Source: Bacteroides congonensis (lineage in GTDB: Bacteria > Bacteroidota > Bacteroidia > Bacteroidales > Bacteroidaceae). From it: a DNA stretch of 64,000 nt. The stretch spans positions 682,001 through 746,000 of the forward strand of contig NZ_FQXY01000010.1 of NCBI RefSeq assembly GCF_900130125.1, in the 5' to 3' direction. Position numbers and translations under genes: made by a program. The first letter of the stretch is position 1. Every line of letters starts with the position of its first letter. A model generated the notes under the pieces. It was not told where the DNA came from. It did no database searches and saw nothing but the letters and a program-made list of their open reading frames with translations. Below, piece by piece: positions 9,701 to 20,500 of the stretch.

Positions 9701-9732
9701 ATCTCCACCTGCATTAGTCAGCAGGCGGAGAC
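9701..9732 (-). promoter_or_regulatory. Intercistronic hairpin at the import/enzyme junction
   Basis: CTCCACCTGC (9703-9712) pairs with GCAGGCGGAG (9721-9730) around an 8-nt loop; the stem extends one or two pairs outward. The single A/C mismatch on the plus strand becomes a U·G wobble in the minus-strand transcript, so the structure is complete only in operon mRNA. The sequence 3' of it in the transcript has no U-run, arguing against a simple terminator. Confidence 0.65.
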
Positions 9733-9745
9733 CTTTTGCTTCCAT

Positions 9746-11176
9746 CTAGTCAAAAGCCAACTGGTTGAACTGATTGATATTGAAGATACGAAAGAAAGAT
9801 GCTCTTCCGAAGCTGGCAACAAAGCCGATAGATACTTCCATTTCCTCCTCCACCGTAAACTTAAAATCCCATTCCCAACTTTTCTCCTGAATATACCAGT
9901 TCTTATATCCGGTTTCTTCAGCTGTTTTACGGAACTTGAGTCCACCCAATACATTGGGATTATTGTCGATGTCCGTAATATCGGGCATTGTATTTCCTTT
10001 CACAGCGATGAAATTCAAATTCAAAAAACAAGGGCTTCCCTCTGACACTCCATTGGGTTCTATACCGCTTGCACCAACATTGAAATTAACATAGTATTCT
10101 CCACGCGGCAGCTTCTTGGTACACCAGATATGAGCATTGCTTGCTTTCACACCATCAGGCCATGGAGAAGGCTCCATATGGATGATACCATCATCACCCG
10201 GTCCCCAGCCTCCTACTGAAATAGACCCCTCAGTGATATAACGTACGTTTGAATTCATATTCCAATCCTTCAGCGTACTGAAAGGACCCACGAAAACACC
10301 ATCATTCTGGAAAGGACGTACTCCGTTGGGGAAGAACCAGGTGACACCTTTTTTATCCCATATTTCCACCTTACCTTCTTTCATATCACCTGTTCCTAGT
10401 ATTCCCGTCGATTTCAAAGTTACCATCTTACGTCCCTTCGTTGCATAGACGTGTGTAGGATTCATCTCTGTCGAAGTAGCTCCATCTCCAAAATCCCACA
10501 AAACAGATACTGCCCCATTGGATGTATTGGTAAATATAATCCGATTTGGATTGGCGTCATCCTGCTTGTAAGTGAATGAGGAAACCACCTCCATAAATTT
10601 GGTATCTATCACTACAACTGTCGTATTCAAGCCTTTCGAAACTTCCCTGTCCTGGCTGTCGATATGAATGGCAATAGCAAATAGTTCATTAATATTGCTT
10701 TCGAGGAAATCAAAATCAACATCCAATGTGAACTTACCTGTATCTTCTCCGGATGGGATCGATACTCCGGACGGCAAAGTGTATTTTCCCTCAGGCAGCA
10801 CTTTGACTTCTCGTACATTGCCGCTTTCATCCACATACTTAAGCGTCTCCGCCTCCACCATTTTGGCTATCGTATCATTCTGTACAAAGATATTCACGCA
10901 TACTTCACCTCCTTTGTCCATCCCCCCGCGTGAAACACTTAGAGGTATGATGAACTTGCCGTTCTCGAAGTCGAGTTTAAAGCGATAAGCCTCATTTTCA
11001 GAAGCAGGCGGAGTGTTCACATCATAAACTCCGTAAGAAGCCGTCGTTAGATATATTTTCTGCTGAGGGTAGTCAGCGTCTGCTATCTCCTTGTATTCGC
11101 ACGAATACAAAAACAGGATGATGCCCAAAGGGAGAAAAATACCATATATCTGTTTACCTATCTTTTTCATCTTCAT
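9746..11176 (-). CDS. Surface glycan-binding lipoprotein (DUF1735 / PKD)
   Basis: 476 aa, start ATG at 11176 (a second ATG lies at 11170). Lipobox LYSC with lipidated Cys near residue 26. Residues about 35-190 resemble the DUF1735 domain common in Bacteroides PUL lipoproteins. A PKD domain follows at about 200-280 (SVLWDFGDGATSTEMNPTHVY). The C-terminal part (about 280-476) is rich in aromatic residues (WFFPNGVRP, GGWGPGDDGIIH, NWYIQEKSWEWDF) and looks like a carbohydrate-binding beta-sandwich. It lies directly after SusD in the operon, the usual place for a SusE/SusF-type surface binding protein. Inferred role: holding glycan at the cell surface for the SusCD transporter. Confidence 0.75.
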   Translation of the reverse strand: MKMKKIGKQIYGIFLPLGIILFLYSCEYKEIADADYPQQKIYLTTASYGVYDVNTPPASENEAYRFKLDFENGKFIIPLSVSRGGMDKGGEVCVNIFVQNDTIAKMVEAETLKYVDESGNVREVKVLPEGKYTLPSGVSIPSGEDTGKFTLDVDFDFLESNINELFAIAIHIDSQDREVSKGLNTTVVVIDTKFMEVVSSFTYKQDDANPNRIIFTNTSNGAVSVLWDFGDGATSTEMNPTHVYATKGRKMVTLKSTGILGTGDMKEGKVEIWDKKGVTWFFPNGVRPFQNDGVFVGPFSTLKDWNMNSNVRYITEGSISVGGWGPGDDGIIHMEPSPWPDGVKASNAHIWCTKKLPRGEYYVNFNVGASGIEPNGVSEGSPCFLNLNFIAVKGNTMPDITDIDNNPNVLGGLKFRKTAEETGYKNWYIQEKSWEWDFKFTVEEEMEVSIGFVASFGRASFFRIFNINQFNQLAFD

Positions 11177-11198
11177 TTGATTTTATCTGGGTTCACTA

Positions 11199-12893
11199 TT
11201 ACCAAAGCGGGTTTTGAGGCCAGCCGGTCACATTTATTTCATTCAGAGGAATGGGATAGAAATACATCCTCGGCTCAAAGACTCGGGTTTCTACTTCATT
11301 GGGTTGGTAGACGAAACCTGTTGGAGATTTAGTAACTCTTACTCCTCTCAGTTTCAGGTTCTCCACCTTATCTGCAATCATCCAGCGACGGGCATCCCAT
11401 GCACGATGATCTTCGAATGCCAATTCCACCCGGCGTTCGTTACGAATAAATTCACGGACATCTTCCTGCCCCGTGACTGTCATTCCGGGCATTTTTACAT
11501 TCTGCCGGTCGCGTACCATATCAACATATTTCTTGATATCAGCATTTCCCGGATCACATTCATTCAAAGCTTCCGCATAGTTAAGATAAATCTCTGCCAA
11601 CCGGAAATAAGGCCACACATGAACAGACGTACCATTCTCGAGCAAATTGATATTTTCATCCAAAAACTTCTTCAAGTAGTATCCGGTACGGGTACTTCTT
11701 TCAATCGGCTGCCCATCTTTACCACCTTCCCATATTTCTACCGGACGCCCCTTATAGGTATCGTTATTAGTGATGATACTCATTTTGAGGCGCGGATCGC
11801 GATCGGCATAGGGATCAGCATCATTTGCCAACTTAGTCCAGTCAAACATTTCTCCGTTTGACTTCTGATAAGCATCTACAAGATTACCGGACGGCATATT
11901 CCCTGTACCTCCTCCCAAATAACCAATCGGATAGTTAATTCTTTCCAAGTCGTTAGACTGGCTTTCTATCCTGAACAGTATCAATTCGGAAATATTAGCA
12001 TCCTTCCCTATTTTGCTATAATCATTACAAAGCGAGTAAGGTGATTCGGGCATCAGAATCAAATCTTTGGCTGCCTGTGCAGCTTCCGCCCACTTAGTAC
12101 GCCTGTCTCCAGTAAGTGAAATCAATTCCGGATGTTCATAACCTTTTGTCCATGCAGAATTGTTATAAAGATCACTCGCCGCATAAAGCAATACACGACT
12201 TCTCAATGCAAGAGCGGCTCCTTTGGTTATTCTGCCGTAATCAAGATTCTCTTCATAACTTACCGGAAGCCCTTCATCACCTGCCAGTTCTTTACATTCA
12301 CCGACTATAAAATCGATTACATCCTGCAAAGGGCGACGGGTCAACACTGTATAATCGTCTTTCAAAGAGTAAGTACGATCCATCACCGGAATGCCACCAT
12401 AGCGCTTCATCAGTTCGAAATGATAGAATGCACGTAGGAAACGCGCTTCTTTTTTCCGGTTCTCCAATTTGGCCAGGTTCTTACGGTATATGATTTGCTG
12501 ATTCTCGTCGGGATCCATCTTCCATTGGTCGAAGTCTACATTATCACAATTCTCGAGAAACAGGTTACATCTGCGTATAGCATCGAAATAATGCCCCCAC
12601 TTATTGTCCGGATTCAACCGTTCGCTCCACGAACCTTGATTGAAGTTCTGTACATTAGCCCACTGTACAACAAATTCAGCCTCATCTGTGGCAGATGCCA
12701 TCATTGCATCGTCTATATACTTAAATCCACGCAGTAACGGTCCGTACAGTCCATTTGCCCGCATCATGGTATAATCGAAGTTCCGATAAGCATACTGAGG
12801 ACTGATGTCCGTTTGTATCTCCCTATCGAGGTCACAGCTGCCTAACAAGCATAAAGAGGTAAGTGCTATAATATATACTGACTTTTTCATCAT
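11199..12893 (-). CDS. SusD/RagB-family outer-membrane lipoprotein (pair 1)
   Basis: 564 aa. Lipobox LLGSC (Cys20) after MMKKSVYIIALTSLC. SusD family features: the TPR-like first half (FLRAFYHFELMKRYGGIPV near 155-175, a hallmark RAF/Y-YHFEL...YGGIP motif), and C-terminal FRLAEIYLNYAEALNE and NERRVELAFEDHRAWDARRW motifs. It forms the lid of the SusC barrel and binds the glycan. It pairs with the SusC at 12910-15756, 16 bp upstream in the operon. The ATG at 12890 is an equally possible start. Confidence 0.93.
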   Translation of the reverse strand: MMKKSVYIIALTSLCLLGSCDLDREIQTDISPQYAYRNFDYTMMRANGLYGPLLRGFKYIDDAMMASATDEAEFVVQWANVQNFNQGSWSERLNPDNKWGHYFDAIRRCNLFLENCDNVDFDQWKMDPDENQQIIYRKNLAKLENRKKEARFLRAFYHFELMKRYGGIPVMDRTYSLKDDYTVLTRRPLQDVIDFIVGECKELAGDEGLPVSYEENLDYGRITKGAALALRSRVLLYAASDLYNNSAWTKGYEHPELISLTGDRRTKWAEAAQAAKDLILMPESPYSLCNDYSKIGKDANISELILFRIESQSNDLERINYPIGYLGGGTGNMPSGNLVDAYQKSNGEMFDWTKLANDADPYADRDPRLKMSIITNNDTYKGRPVEIWEGGKDGQPIERSTRTGYYLKKFLDENINLLENGTSVHVWPYFRLAEIYLNYAEALNECDPGNADIKKYVDMVRDRQNVKMPGMTVTGQEDVREFIRNERRVELAFEDHRAWDARRWMIADKVENLKLRGVRVTKSPTGFVYQPNEVETRVFEPRMYFYPIPLNEINVTGWPQNPLW

Positions 12894-12909
12894 TCAGAAT
12901 TTATAAAAA

Positions 12910-15756
12910 TTAAAACGTTAATTGAGCACCAAGACTGACAGTACGGAGAGTAGGATAACCTCCAAAAATTTCCGGGTCAGTCATTCCGTCCATATAGTCA
13001 AGGGAAAACAAGTTTGTCCCGTTGGCAAATATTCTAAGATTACTTCCTTTACGAATAAGATTTTTCAGCGTATAGCCAAGCTCTACATTTCGCAGTTTCA
13101 AGAAACTACCATTGCGTTTCCAGAAAGTAGAAGTACGGAAGTTTATATTATCCACTTCAGTCGTAAGCCTCGGATAGGTAGCTGTCTGAGCCGTCTCCGG
13201 AGTCCATCGCCCTCTAGCCATTTCCGGGATTCTGCTATCACCGGCAAATGCTGAAATGGAATAATAAACATCTCTTCGTGCTGCTCCCTGAAATAGAAAA
13301 CTAAAATCAAAGTCTTTCCAGCTAATGCCCGATTCAAGATTCATCGTTATCTCCGGAATATTGTTATATCCATCCGGGTAAAAGTCATTGTCATTGATCA
13401 CGTTGTCACCGTTCATGTCTCTATATCTGATATCCCCCGGACGAATGGTTCCCCATTCGTAAGTCAGTCCACTAGCATTAATCTCCTCCTGAGAGTTGAA
13501 AAAACCTTCAGCAATAAGTGCATAAGATTTGCCATAAGATTGCCCTGTACGCCGCTGGTAATCGTAAAGCTTTACCTCTTCCGCCATAAAATCTATCTTG
13601 TTATGGGCAAACCATGCATTGGCTTCTACATAAAATCGAAAAGGGTTCTTTGCTGAGTTGGTATATCTCAACATAGCCTCAAATCCACTGTTAGTCATCC
13701 GCCCCTGATTCAGATAAGGAGGAATCATCCCTAAAAAAGAAGGTAACGTTGCATCCGGTACAACCAAGATGTTATTACGCTTATGCTGAAAGTAATCGAA
13801 AGACATATCTATGCAATCGAAGAATCGCCCTTCAACACCAATATTGAACTTTTTATCTTTCTCCCATGTCACATCCTGATTGGCAACACGCCACTCACGA
13901 AGACTACCGGGATCGGTCGGTGCAACGCCAAACAAATAACCTTCGGCACCATTAAACGTTTGGTCATACATATAACGTTCACCACCAATTGCATCATTTC
14001 CTACCACACCATAAGAACCTCTGACCTTCAGAAAATCAACAAATGTGACATTCTTCATAAAACTCTCACGTGACAGTATCCAACCCAGCGAAGCTGCAGG
14101 AAAGAAACCAAACCGGGCATGTCCGGGAAACTTATCCGAACCTTCATAACTAAACGACACTTCCGCCACATACTTCTTATCGTATGCATAGGTCGCTCTA
14201 CCTGCAAAACCTGCATGCTTCACAGGCAGATTGTCCGAAAGAATATTATATCTATTCCAGTTATAGAAATTTGATGCATCCTGATAACCTTCGGGCATAT
14301 TTCTACGTGAAATTGCAAGTTCATCATAGTTGAACAACATAAATGCATTCACATCATGACGTCCAAAAGTGCGTCCATAGTTCAGAAATGCCCTGAGAGT
14401 TACATTATTCCATTCTTCGGCACGGTTTTCATCATTTCCTAAATCTGTATTTACCGAATGCTGATGGTAAAGCGGATTGCCATCAGCACCCTTTGTTATC
14501 GAATATCTGGAGTAACTACGTCCACGGATAGTATATCCTTTGAAATAATTATTGTAAGAAAGAGCTACCGAAGCGCTCAATCCCGGAGTAATAAAGTCCA
14601 GTTTACCGGTTAGTTTGATAGCAGAATTCAGCAAACGGGAGTTCCTCGAATAAAACCCCATATCGGTAATCTCTGCCAACGGATTTCCGCTTAATGCAGT
14701 TCCTCCGTACGAATTATCGGGATTATAAACCGGAAATGAGATAGGAGGAATGCCGTTAATCATGCTAAAAAGATTACTGTCACTCTCCCAACCGGGAGTA
14801 GTGTGATCTTGCACCATACCGCCCAACAGTACTTCTGCGGTAAGGTAGCGTGTAATATCAATGTCCACATTCGACCTGAAACTATATTTGGTAAAGTCGG
14901 CATTCTTCGTATTATCCGAACGGTCTGCCATCGGCTTGACTAAATTCTTACTATTCAAGACATTGAGCATCACAAAATAGCGTACACGCTCACCTCCTCC
15001 ACGGAAACTAAGATCGTAGTTCATTATAGGGTTTACCTTTCTCAATGTTTGAGAAGCCCAATCCACATTCGGATGAAAATAGGGGTCACTCCCCGTGCGA
15101 TAAGCTTCGAGATCTTCCGGCGAGTAATAGTAATCTCCTTTTCCATCATTCTTATAAGCCTCATTGTAAAAGCGTGCATGATCGTAACCTCCCATAAATT
15201 CCTCCATCCGCTTTGCCTGTTGGAAACCCACCTGAGCACGCAAGCTAACTTGCAGAGCAGAAGCACTTCCTTTCTTTGTAGTCACCAATAGTACTCCATT
15301 GGCTCCCCTGGCGCCATATATGGCAGTGGCAGAAGCATCTTTGAGTAAAGTAACCGATTCTATTTCAAAAGACGAAAGTTGAGTGAAATCGCACTCATAC
15401 CCATCAACAAGCAAAAGCATCTTCTGCGCATCATCGCGGAAAGTCCCGATGCCTCGTGCAAACATACTGTTGGAACCAATACTGAATCCCGGCTCATTGC
15501 TACCTTCCATCAGTGTAAGACCGGGCAATCTCCCATATAACGTAGATGCAACATTCGTTGTGAATGTCCTCTGCAACTTCTCTCCTTCTACCGTAGAAAT
15601 GGCAGAAGTCACCTTCCAAAACGGCTGTTTCTCATAGCCTATCTGTACGGAATCGTCATACTGCGTAACATCCTTGAAGGACGATTGGGCAGAAGCGAAT
15701 CCCGAACCGAGAAGCAGAAACGTACTCAGAAATATTGTAGTGTATTTTAAAGCCAT
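12910..15756 (-). CDS. SusC/RagA TonB-dependent transporter lacking N-terminal domain
   Basis: 948 aa from the ATG at 15756 (MALKYTTIFLSTF). The frame can be read from a TTG at 15780, but the ATG gives a better signal peptide (cleavage near FASAQ). Most SusC proteins have a carboxypeptidase-D-regulatory-like domain before the plug; here only about 40 residues separate the signal peptide from the plug (TVEGEKLQRTFTTNVAST...). The plug motifs LLLVDGYE, IESVTLLKDASATAIYGARGANGVLLVTTKKG are intact, and the C-terminus is a 22-strand type barrel ending in an aromatic residue (LGAQLTF). No canonical VVVVGYG TonB box is visible, although DDSVQIGYEKQ may serve. It imports the glycan across the outer membrane with SusD pair 1. 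Confidence 0.9.
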   Translation of the reverse strand: MALKYTTIFLSTFLLLGSGFASAQSSFKDVTQYDDSVQIGYEKQPFWKVTSAISTVEGEKLQRTFTTNVASTLYGRLPGLTLMEGSNEPGFSIGSNSMFARGIGTFRDDAQKMLLLVDGYECDFTQLSSFEIESVTLLKDASATAIYGARGANGVLLVTTKKGSASALQVSLRAQVGFQQAKRMEEFMGGYDHARFYNEAYKNDGKGDYYYSPEDLEAYRTGSDPYFHPNVDWASQTLRKVNPIMNYDLSFRGGGERVRYFVMLNVLNSKNLVKPMADRSDNTKNADFTKYSFRSNVDIDITRYLTAEVLLGGMVQDHTTPGWESDSNLFSMINGIPPISFPVYNPDNSYGGTALSGNPLAEITDMGFYSRNSRLLNSAIKLTGKLDFITPGLSASVALSYNNYFKGYTIRGRSYSRYSITKGADGNPLYHQHSVNTDLGNDENRAEEWNNVTLRAFLNYGRTFGRHDVNAFMLFNYDELAISRRNMPEGYQDASNFYNWNRYNILSDNLPVKHAGFAGRATYAYDKKYVAEVSFSYEGSDKFPGHARFGFFPAASLGWILSRESFMKNVTFVDFLKVRGSYGVVGNDAIGGERYMYDQTFNGAEGYLFGVAPTDPGSLREWRVANQDVTWEKDKKFNIGVEGRFFDCIDMSFDYFQHKRNNILVVPDATLPSFLGMIPPYLNQGRMTNSGFEAMLRYTNSAKNPFRFYVEANAWFAHNKIDFMAEEVKLYDYQRRTGQSYGKSYALIAEGFFNSQEEINASGLTYEWGTIRPGDIRYRDMNGDNVINDNDFYPDGYNNIPEITMNLESGISWKDFDFSFLFQGAARRDVYYSISAFAGDSRIPEMARGRWTPETAQTATYPRLTTEVDNINFRTSTFWKRNGSFLKLRNVELGYTLKNLIRKGSNLRIFANGTNLFSLDYMDGMTDPEIFGGYPTLRTVSLGAQLTF

Positions 15757-15796
15757 AGTAATTACTGTTTTATTATACAATAAATAGGTAATGATT

Positions 15797-17536
15797 CTAA
15801 TAACCGGGATTTTGTACGATATACCCTTTGTTCACTTCGCTCTGCGGGAAAGGATTAAGATACATATACTTCGGGAAGAACCGCTTCTCAAAGACATAAG
15901 GTACATACTTGAAATCTGCCGGGTTGTTCTCCAACGGATATATCTTTATACCGTACATATCCCCTTTCATCACTCCGTCCTGTTCGCAGTCCAACCAGCG
16001 TCTCAAATCCCACAAACGATGGTTCTCATAAGCCAATTCAATGGCACGTTCGCGTTTTATAGCTTTGCGGAAATCGTTCTTTGACATTCCGGCCGGAAAT
16101 TCCGGCATACCGGCACGATCTCTGATAACGTTTGCTTTCAGTCTGGCAGGTTCTGGAACAACTGTACCGGGGTCTGCCTCATTCAGCGCTTCAGCATAGT
16201 TGAGATAAAATTCGGCAAGCCGGAACAGCGTAACATTCGGAATGATTGGATGGTCGGACGAAAGGTCATATGGTACTGGTTTATGTGCCATTACTCCCCC
16301 CCAACAAGGTTGTTCAAGAGGGTTATTAACACTTCCCGAAGTCATATCCAATTTCTCAATCTGATTATTCCAACGGCTTGTGTGATAAGCATGCGTTTGT
16401 GCAAAACGCGGATCGAGTTCTGAATATTTGGCTAGTAAGTCATCTCCTCCGTTCTTCAAATCCCAATTTTGATCGGTTCCATCCTTCTTCTGATAAAGCA
16501 TTACAAAATTCAATGGAACAGAAATACCTCCTTGTCCCTGTGTTTTGGGAGTCATCGGTTCGAAAGGCCAATGCCAGGGTCCCACTGCTCCCGAAGCCTT
16601 CTGAGCAAGAATTATCTCCGAATTATCATAAACATTCCAAGAGGTTAGATAATCTTTATCAGGTTGGTCCGTATCGATGAGTTTGCACCACTTTCCTTCT
16701 GTCTCGGCCCAAGTGAGAACTGCCAAAGCAGCATCGGCAGCAGCCTTCCAGCGACTGACATCAGTATTACCATAGCAGATGAGGTTATTGTCACTTCCCA
16801 AACTCATGTAAGGACTACCCGTATTAAACTGAGGACTTGCCGCATAGAGAAGTGTTCGTGCTTTCAAAGCCAGTGCTGCACCTTTATGAATGCGTCCACG
16901 CTCATTGGAAGCATACGAACTGGGCAACAGTCCGGCAGCATCCTCACAATCTTTTACGATGAATTTCACTATCTCCTCTACCGAAGAACGGGGAATCTTC
17001 ATATCGTCACCCATATTCAAACGTTTGTCAATTTTGGGAATCCCACCGAACTTACGAAACAATTCAAAATGATTGTAGGCACGTATCCAAAGAGCTTCTC
17101 CCATTACACGGTTCTTGTAGTCATACTCACGGTTGGTAGGTTCGAAAGTAATACTGCCTATCCGTTCTATCAAGATATTAGCCCGGCGTAATGCTTTCCA
17201 ACGGTCATCCCAACGTGTATCATGCGTAGTTGGTCCGGTTGAAGCATTGAGCGCTCCTCTGTTCCACACATGCTGGAAATACCACGCCATCGAAATCTCT
17301 CCCTCGTCGCAACATGGCGCGTAACCACCGCCACCTTCTCTACCCTGCCATCCAAGATCGGAAGTAACACCCAACCAATATGTACCGTTGATAAACTCCT
17401 CGAGATTTTGTTCGTTATCGAAAATCATATCTTCCGTCAGATCAACTCCAGGAGGCTTTTCGAGATAATCTTCACAAGATGTAGCTAAAAAGGCTGCCAA
17501 CACAAAAGATATCACATATATTACTGTCCTTTTCAT
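15797..17536 (-). CDS. SusD/RagB-family outer-membrane lipoprotein (pair 2)
   Basis: 579 aa. Lipobox LATSC (Cys21) followed by EDYLEKPPG. SusD motifs are ALWIRAYNHFELFRKFGGIPKI at about 150-170, and FRLAEFYLNYAEALNEADPG plus KRERAIELAYENHRLWDLRRWL in the C-terminal third. Predicted glycan-binding lid for the SusC immediately upstream (12 bp apart). The first of the two SusD genes in the operon order, so it belongs with the full-length SusC. Confidence 0.93.
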   Translation of the reverse strand: MKRTVIYVISFVLAAFLATSCEDYLEKPPGVDLTEDMIFDNEQNLEEFINGTYWLGVTSDLGWQGREGGGGYAPCCDEGEISMAWYFQHVWNRGALNASTGPTTHDTRWDDRWKALRRANILIERIGSITFEPTNREYDYKNRVMGEALWIRAYNHFELFRKFGGIPKIDKRLNMGDDMKIPRSSVEEIVKFIVKDCEDAAGLLPSSYASNERGRIHKGAALALKARTLLYAASPQFNTGSPYMSLGSDNNLICYGNTDVSRWKAAADAALAVLTWAETEGKWCKLIDTDQPDKDYLTSWNVYDNSEIILAQKASGAVGPWHWPFEPMTPKTQGQGGISVPLNFVMLYQKKDGTDQNWDLKNGGDDLLAKYSELDPRFAQTHAYHTSRWNNQIEKLDMTSGSVNNPLEQPCWGGVMAHKPVPYDLSSDHPIIPNVTLFRLAEFYLNYAEALNEADPGTVVPEPARLKANVIRDRAGMPEFPAGMSKNDFRKAIKRERAIELAYENHRLWDLRRWLDCEQDGVMKGDMYGIKIYPLENNPADFKYVPYVFEKRFFPKYMYLNPFPQSEVNKGYIVQNPGY

Positions 17537-17548
17537 ATCGTATGCATA

Positions 17549-20500
17549 TTAAAAATTCACATTTAGTCCAAAGTTAAACACCATTGTTGTAGGATATGGC
17601 TCATAATTGCCATCACCCACAAAGGGGATTTCAGGGTCTTCGCCTTTCAATAGATTGTGCCATGTAAACAAGTTACTGCCATTAGCATAGATTCTGGTAG
17701 AACTCAGCCCCAGCTTCTTCAGAATACTGCCATTGAACGTATAGCCCAGTTCCACATTTTTCAGACGGAGATATTTCGAGTTGCGCACCCAAAGTGTAGA
17801 ACGCTGATAGTTGTGGTCGCTCGAAATGGACAGACGAGGGAACTTAATCGCTTCGCCATTATCATACTTTTCCTGAGTCCAGCAATAATCATTCAAATAA
17901 GCGGGTGCACCGCCATCAGTGATGAAGCCACGGCTCATAGTAATGGATGCCGGGCGGGATTGGTTGGCTGCTCCTTGGAATAATACGGAGAAGTCGAAAC
18001 CTTTCCAATTACCACCAAAAGAAATTCCATACATGATTTCAGGGAAACCGGAATAACCGATAGGTACACGGTCGTCTTCATTAATAACGCCATCACCATT
18101 CACATCCTTATATTTCACATCACCGGGCTGTATCTTGTTATTGTCCCAAATAGAACGTGGACGATTAGGGTCATTGACTTCCTCCCAAGTATTATAGAAG
18201 CCTTCTGCAATAAGTCCGAAATACTGACCGCTACGTTGTCCTGTGGCTCTCAGATAAGGGTATCTCGGTGCTACTTCATCCATTTCTATAACTTTATTAC
18301 GTGCAAAGGTAAAGATTCCTTTTGCCCAATAAGATAACTGACCAACACGATCACGGAAAGTCAACTCCCCATCAAACCCTTGGTTTTGCATAATACCAAG
18401 ATTGTATGCAGGAAGCTGTGCACCGGTGATGACAGGTGCTGTTCCCATACGGGTAAGGATATTGCTACGCTTCTCATAAAAATAATCTCCGGTCAGGCTG
18501 ATTCTATCATCCCACAGCCTGATTTCAAGACCTATATTTGCTTTACGAGCACGCTCCCAAGTAAGATCAGGATTACCCAAAATCCCTTCGGAAGCAGAGC
18601 CATGCTTGTTTGCATTGACACCAACCTCTCCAAACCAATAGCCGATGTCAAAATCACCGCCACCATCTTTGGTGTAAGAAGTCGGTAGAAAGAGGAAGCG
18701 ATCATCCCCCACCCAGTCATTACCAACTTCACCGTAAGAACCGCGTATCTTGAGGAAAGAAACTGCTTCTGTTTTTGGGAAAAACTTTTCCTCGGACACT
18801 ACCCAGCCTAGCGAAAAAGCCGGGAAGAAACCGAATCGATGTCCCTTTGCGAAATTTTCCGTACCATTATAGCCCATATTGAATTCTATGAGATATTTCT
18901 GCCTGTAATCGTAAGTAGCACGACCTACAAACCCGAGATGAGCATTCGGAATTCCATATTTAAGGCGCGGGTCATACAACTTCCGCTGATTATAAAGCAA
19001 CAAGGCACTCACGTTATGTTCCTTATCACCGCCGAAAGAACGGGCATAATCCAGTCCGAATTCAATATCTACCTTACGGGTTTTCCGGGAATCCGTATTG
19101 AGTGAAGGCGGCCGTTCCTGGCTTGCTTTCACATGTTTTGGCCCCCCTTCCTGATCATAAACCAAATAGTAATAAGGTAGTTCGGGATGATAGCTACGCT
19201 GATACCAGTAGTAATTCTGATAAGACACCGTTCCGTGTACAGAGAGTCCTTTGGTAAGAAAATCCAGTTTGTAGTCTGCCCTCACCTGAGCATTCAGATT
19301 ATTTCCCTGATCTTTATCATAAGGGCTTCTCAGCAGATTGCCCAACGGGTTGTTGACAATACTATTGTCTCTGTTTTTAAGTACAGTCAGTTTGCCGTCA
19401 ACAATGCCCGGTGCAAGATTAGGAGCCGCCTTATAGGCAGTGGAAAGTACATATTCCACACTGTTTCGCGGCCCGGAACGAGTATCCAACTGGTCGGACA
19501 AGCTCAACTTGATACCCAAATCATCTGTTACCTTAAAATCAAAATTCGCCCTGATATTGTATCGGTCATATTTAAGTTTGTAGTCTACGTCGGACATGAT
19601 ATCCGTATTCTTGTACAGACCTTCCTGATTGAAATATCCCAATGAAACGAAATACTTCACCCGCTTGGTTCCACCGCTGATATTCACGTTATGCTGCGTC
19701 TGAAATGCCCATTTCTTCAGAATCACATCTGTCCAGTCAGTACTCGGATAGAAAAGCGGGTCAGAATTGAGCCGGTAACGCTCTATTTCCGAATCCGTAA
19801 ATTTAGGAATATAAACTCCTTTAAAATAGGCGTCGTTCTTCAAAGCCGAATTAAAGGTCTTCGCCCACTCATAACTCCCCATATTCTCACGAGTTTCGGT
19901 GAACGTAGCCAGTCCAAAATTACTGGAAAGGCTTACTTTCGGAGCACTTTCAGTTCCCCGTTTGGTAGTAATAATAATAACACCATTCGCACCACGTACT
20001 CCATACACCGCCGTAGCCGATGCATCTTTCAGAATAGAGATGGACTCTATCTCATTCGGATCGATGTTATTGAATGTTGCCGCCTCAATACCGTCTACCA
20101 TAATCAATGGGGCGGACGGGTCAAACAATTCCGTAGATTGGGCAAATGTTCCCACGCCACGTATTCTTAATGTAGAAGCATCCTGCCCAGGTGCACCACT
20201 ATTCTGTACGGAAAGAAGTCCCGGCATTCGTCCTACAAGCGCATTGCTAATATTTGCCTGTGGAGACTGAAGGAGGTCTTTCGTGTCGACAACTGAAATA
20301 GCTCCGGTAACAGTGGCTTTTTTCTGAACGCCATAGCCTACCACCACGACCTCTCCTATCGCAATGGCATCTTCCTGCATAAGTACATTGAAGTAAGTTT
20401 TAGTACCAATCAGTATTTTTTGTTCCTTGAAACCTATCATACTGAAAATTAGCGTCTTGGAAGTGGAAGGTACTTTAAACGAGAATGCACCGTCCACGTT

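Noticed and set aside
15757..15780. TTG start of the short SusC
   Set aside because: The in-frame ATG at 15756 gives a normal signal peptide; the TTG adds eight residues with no support.
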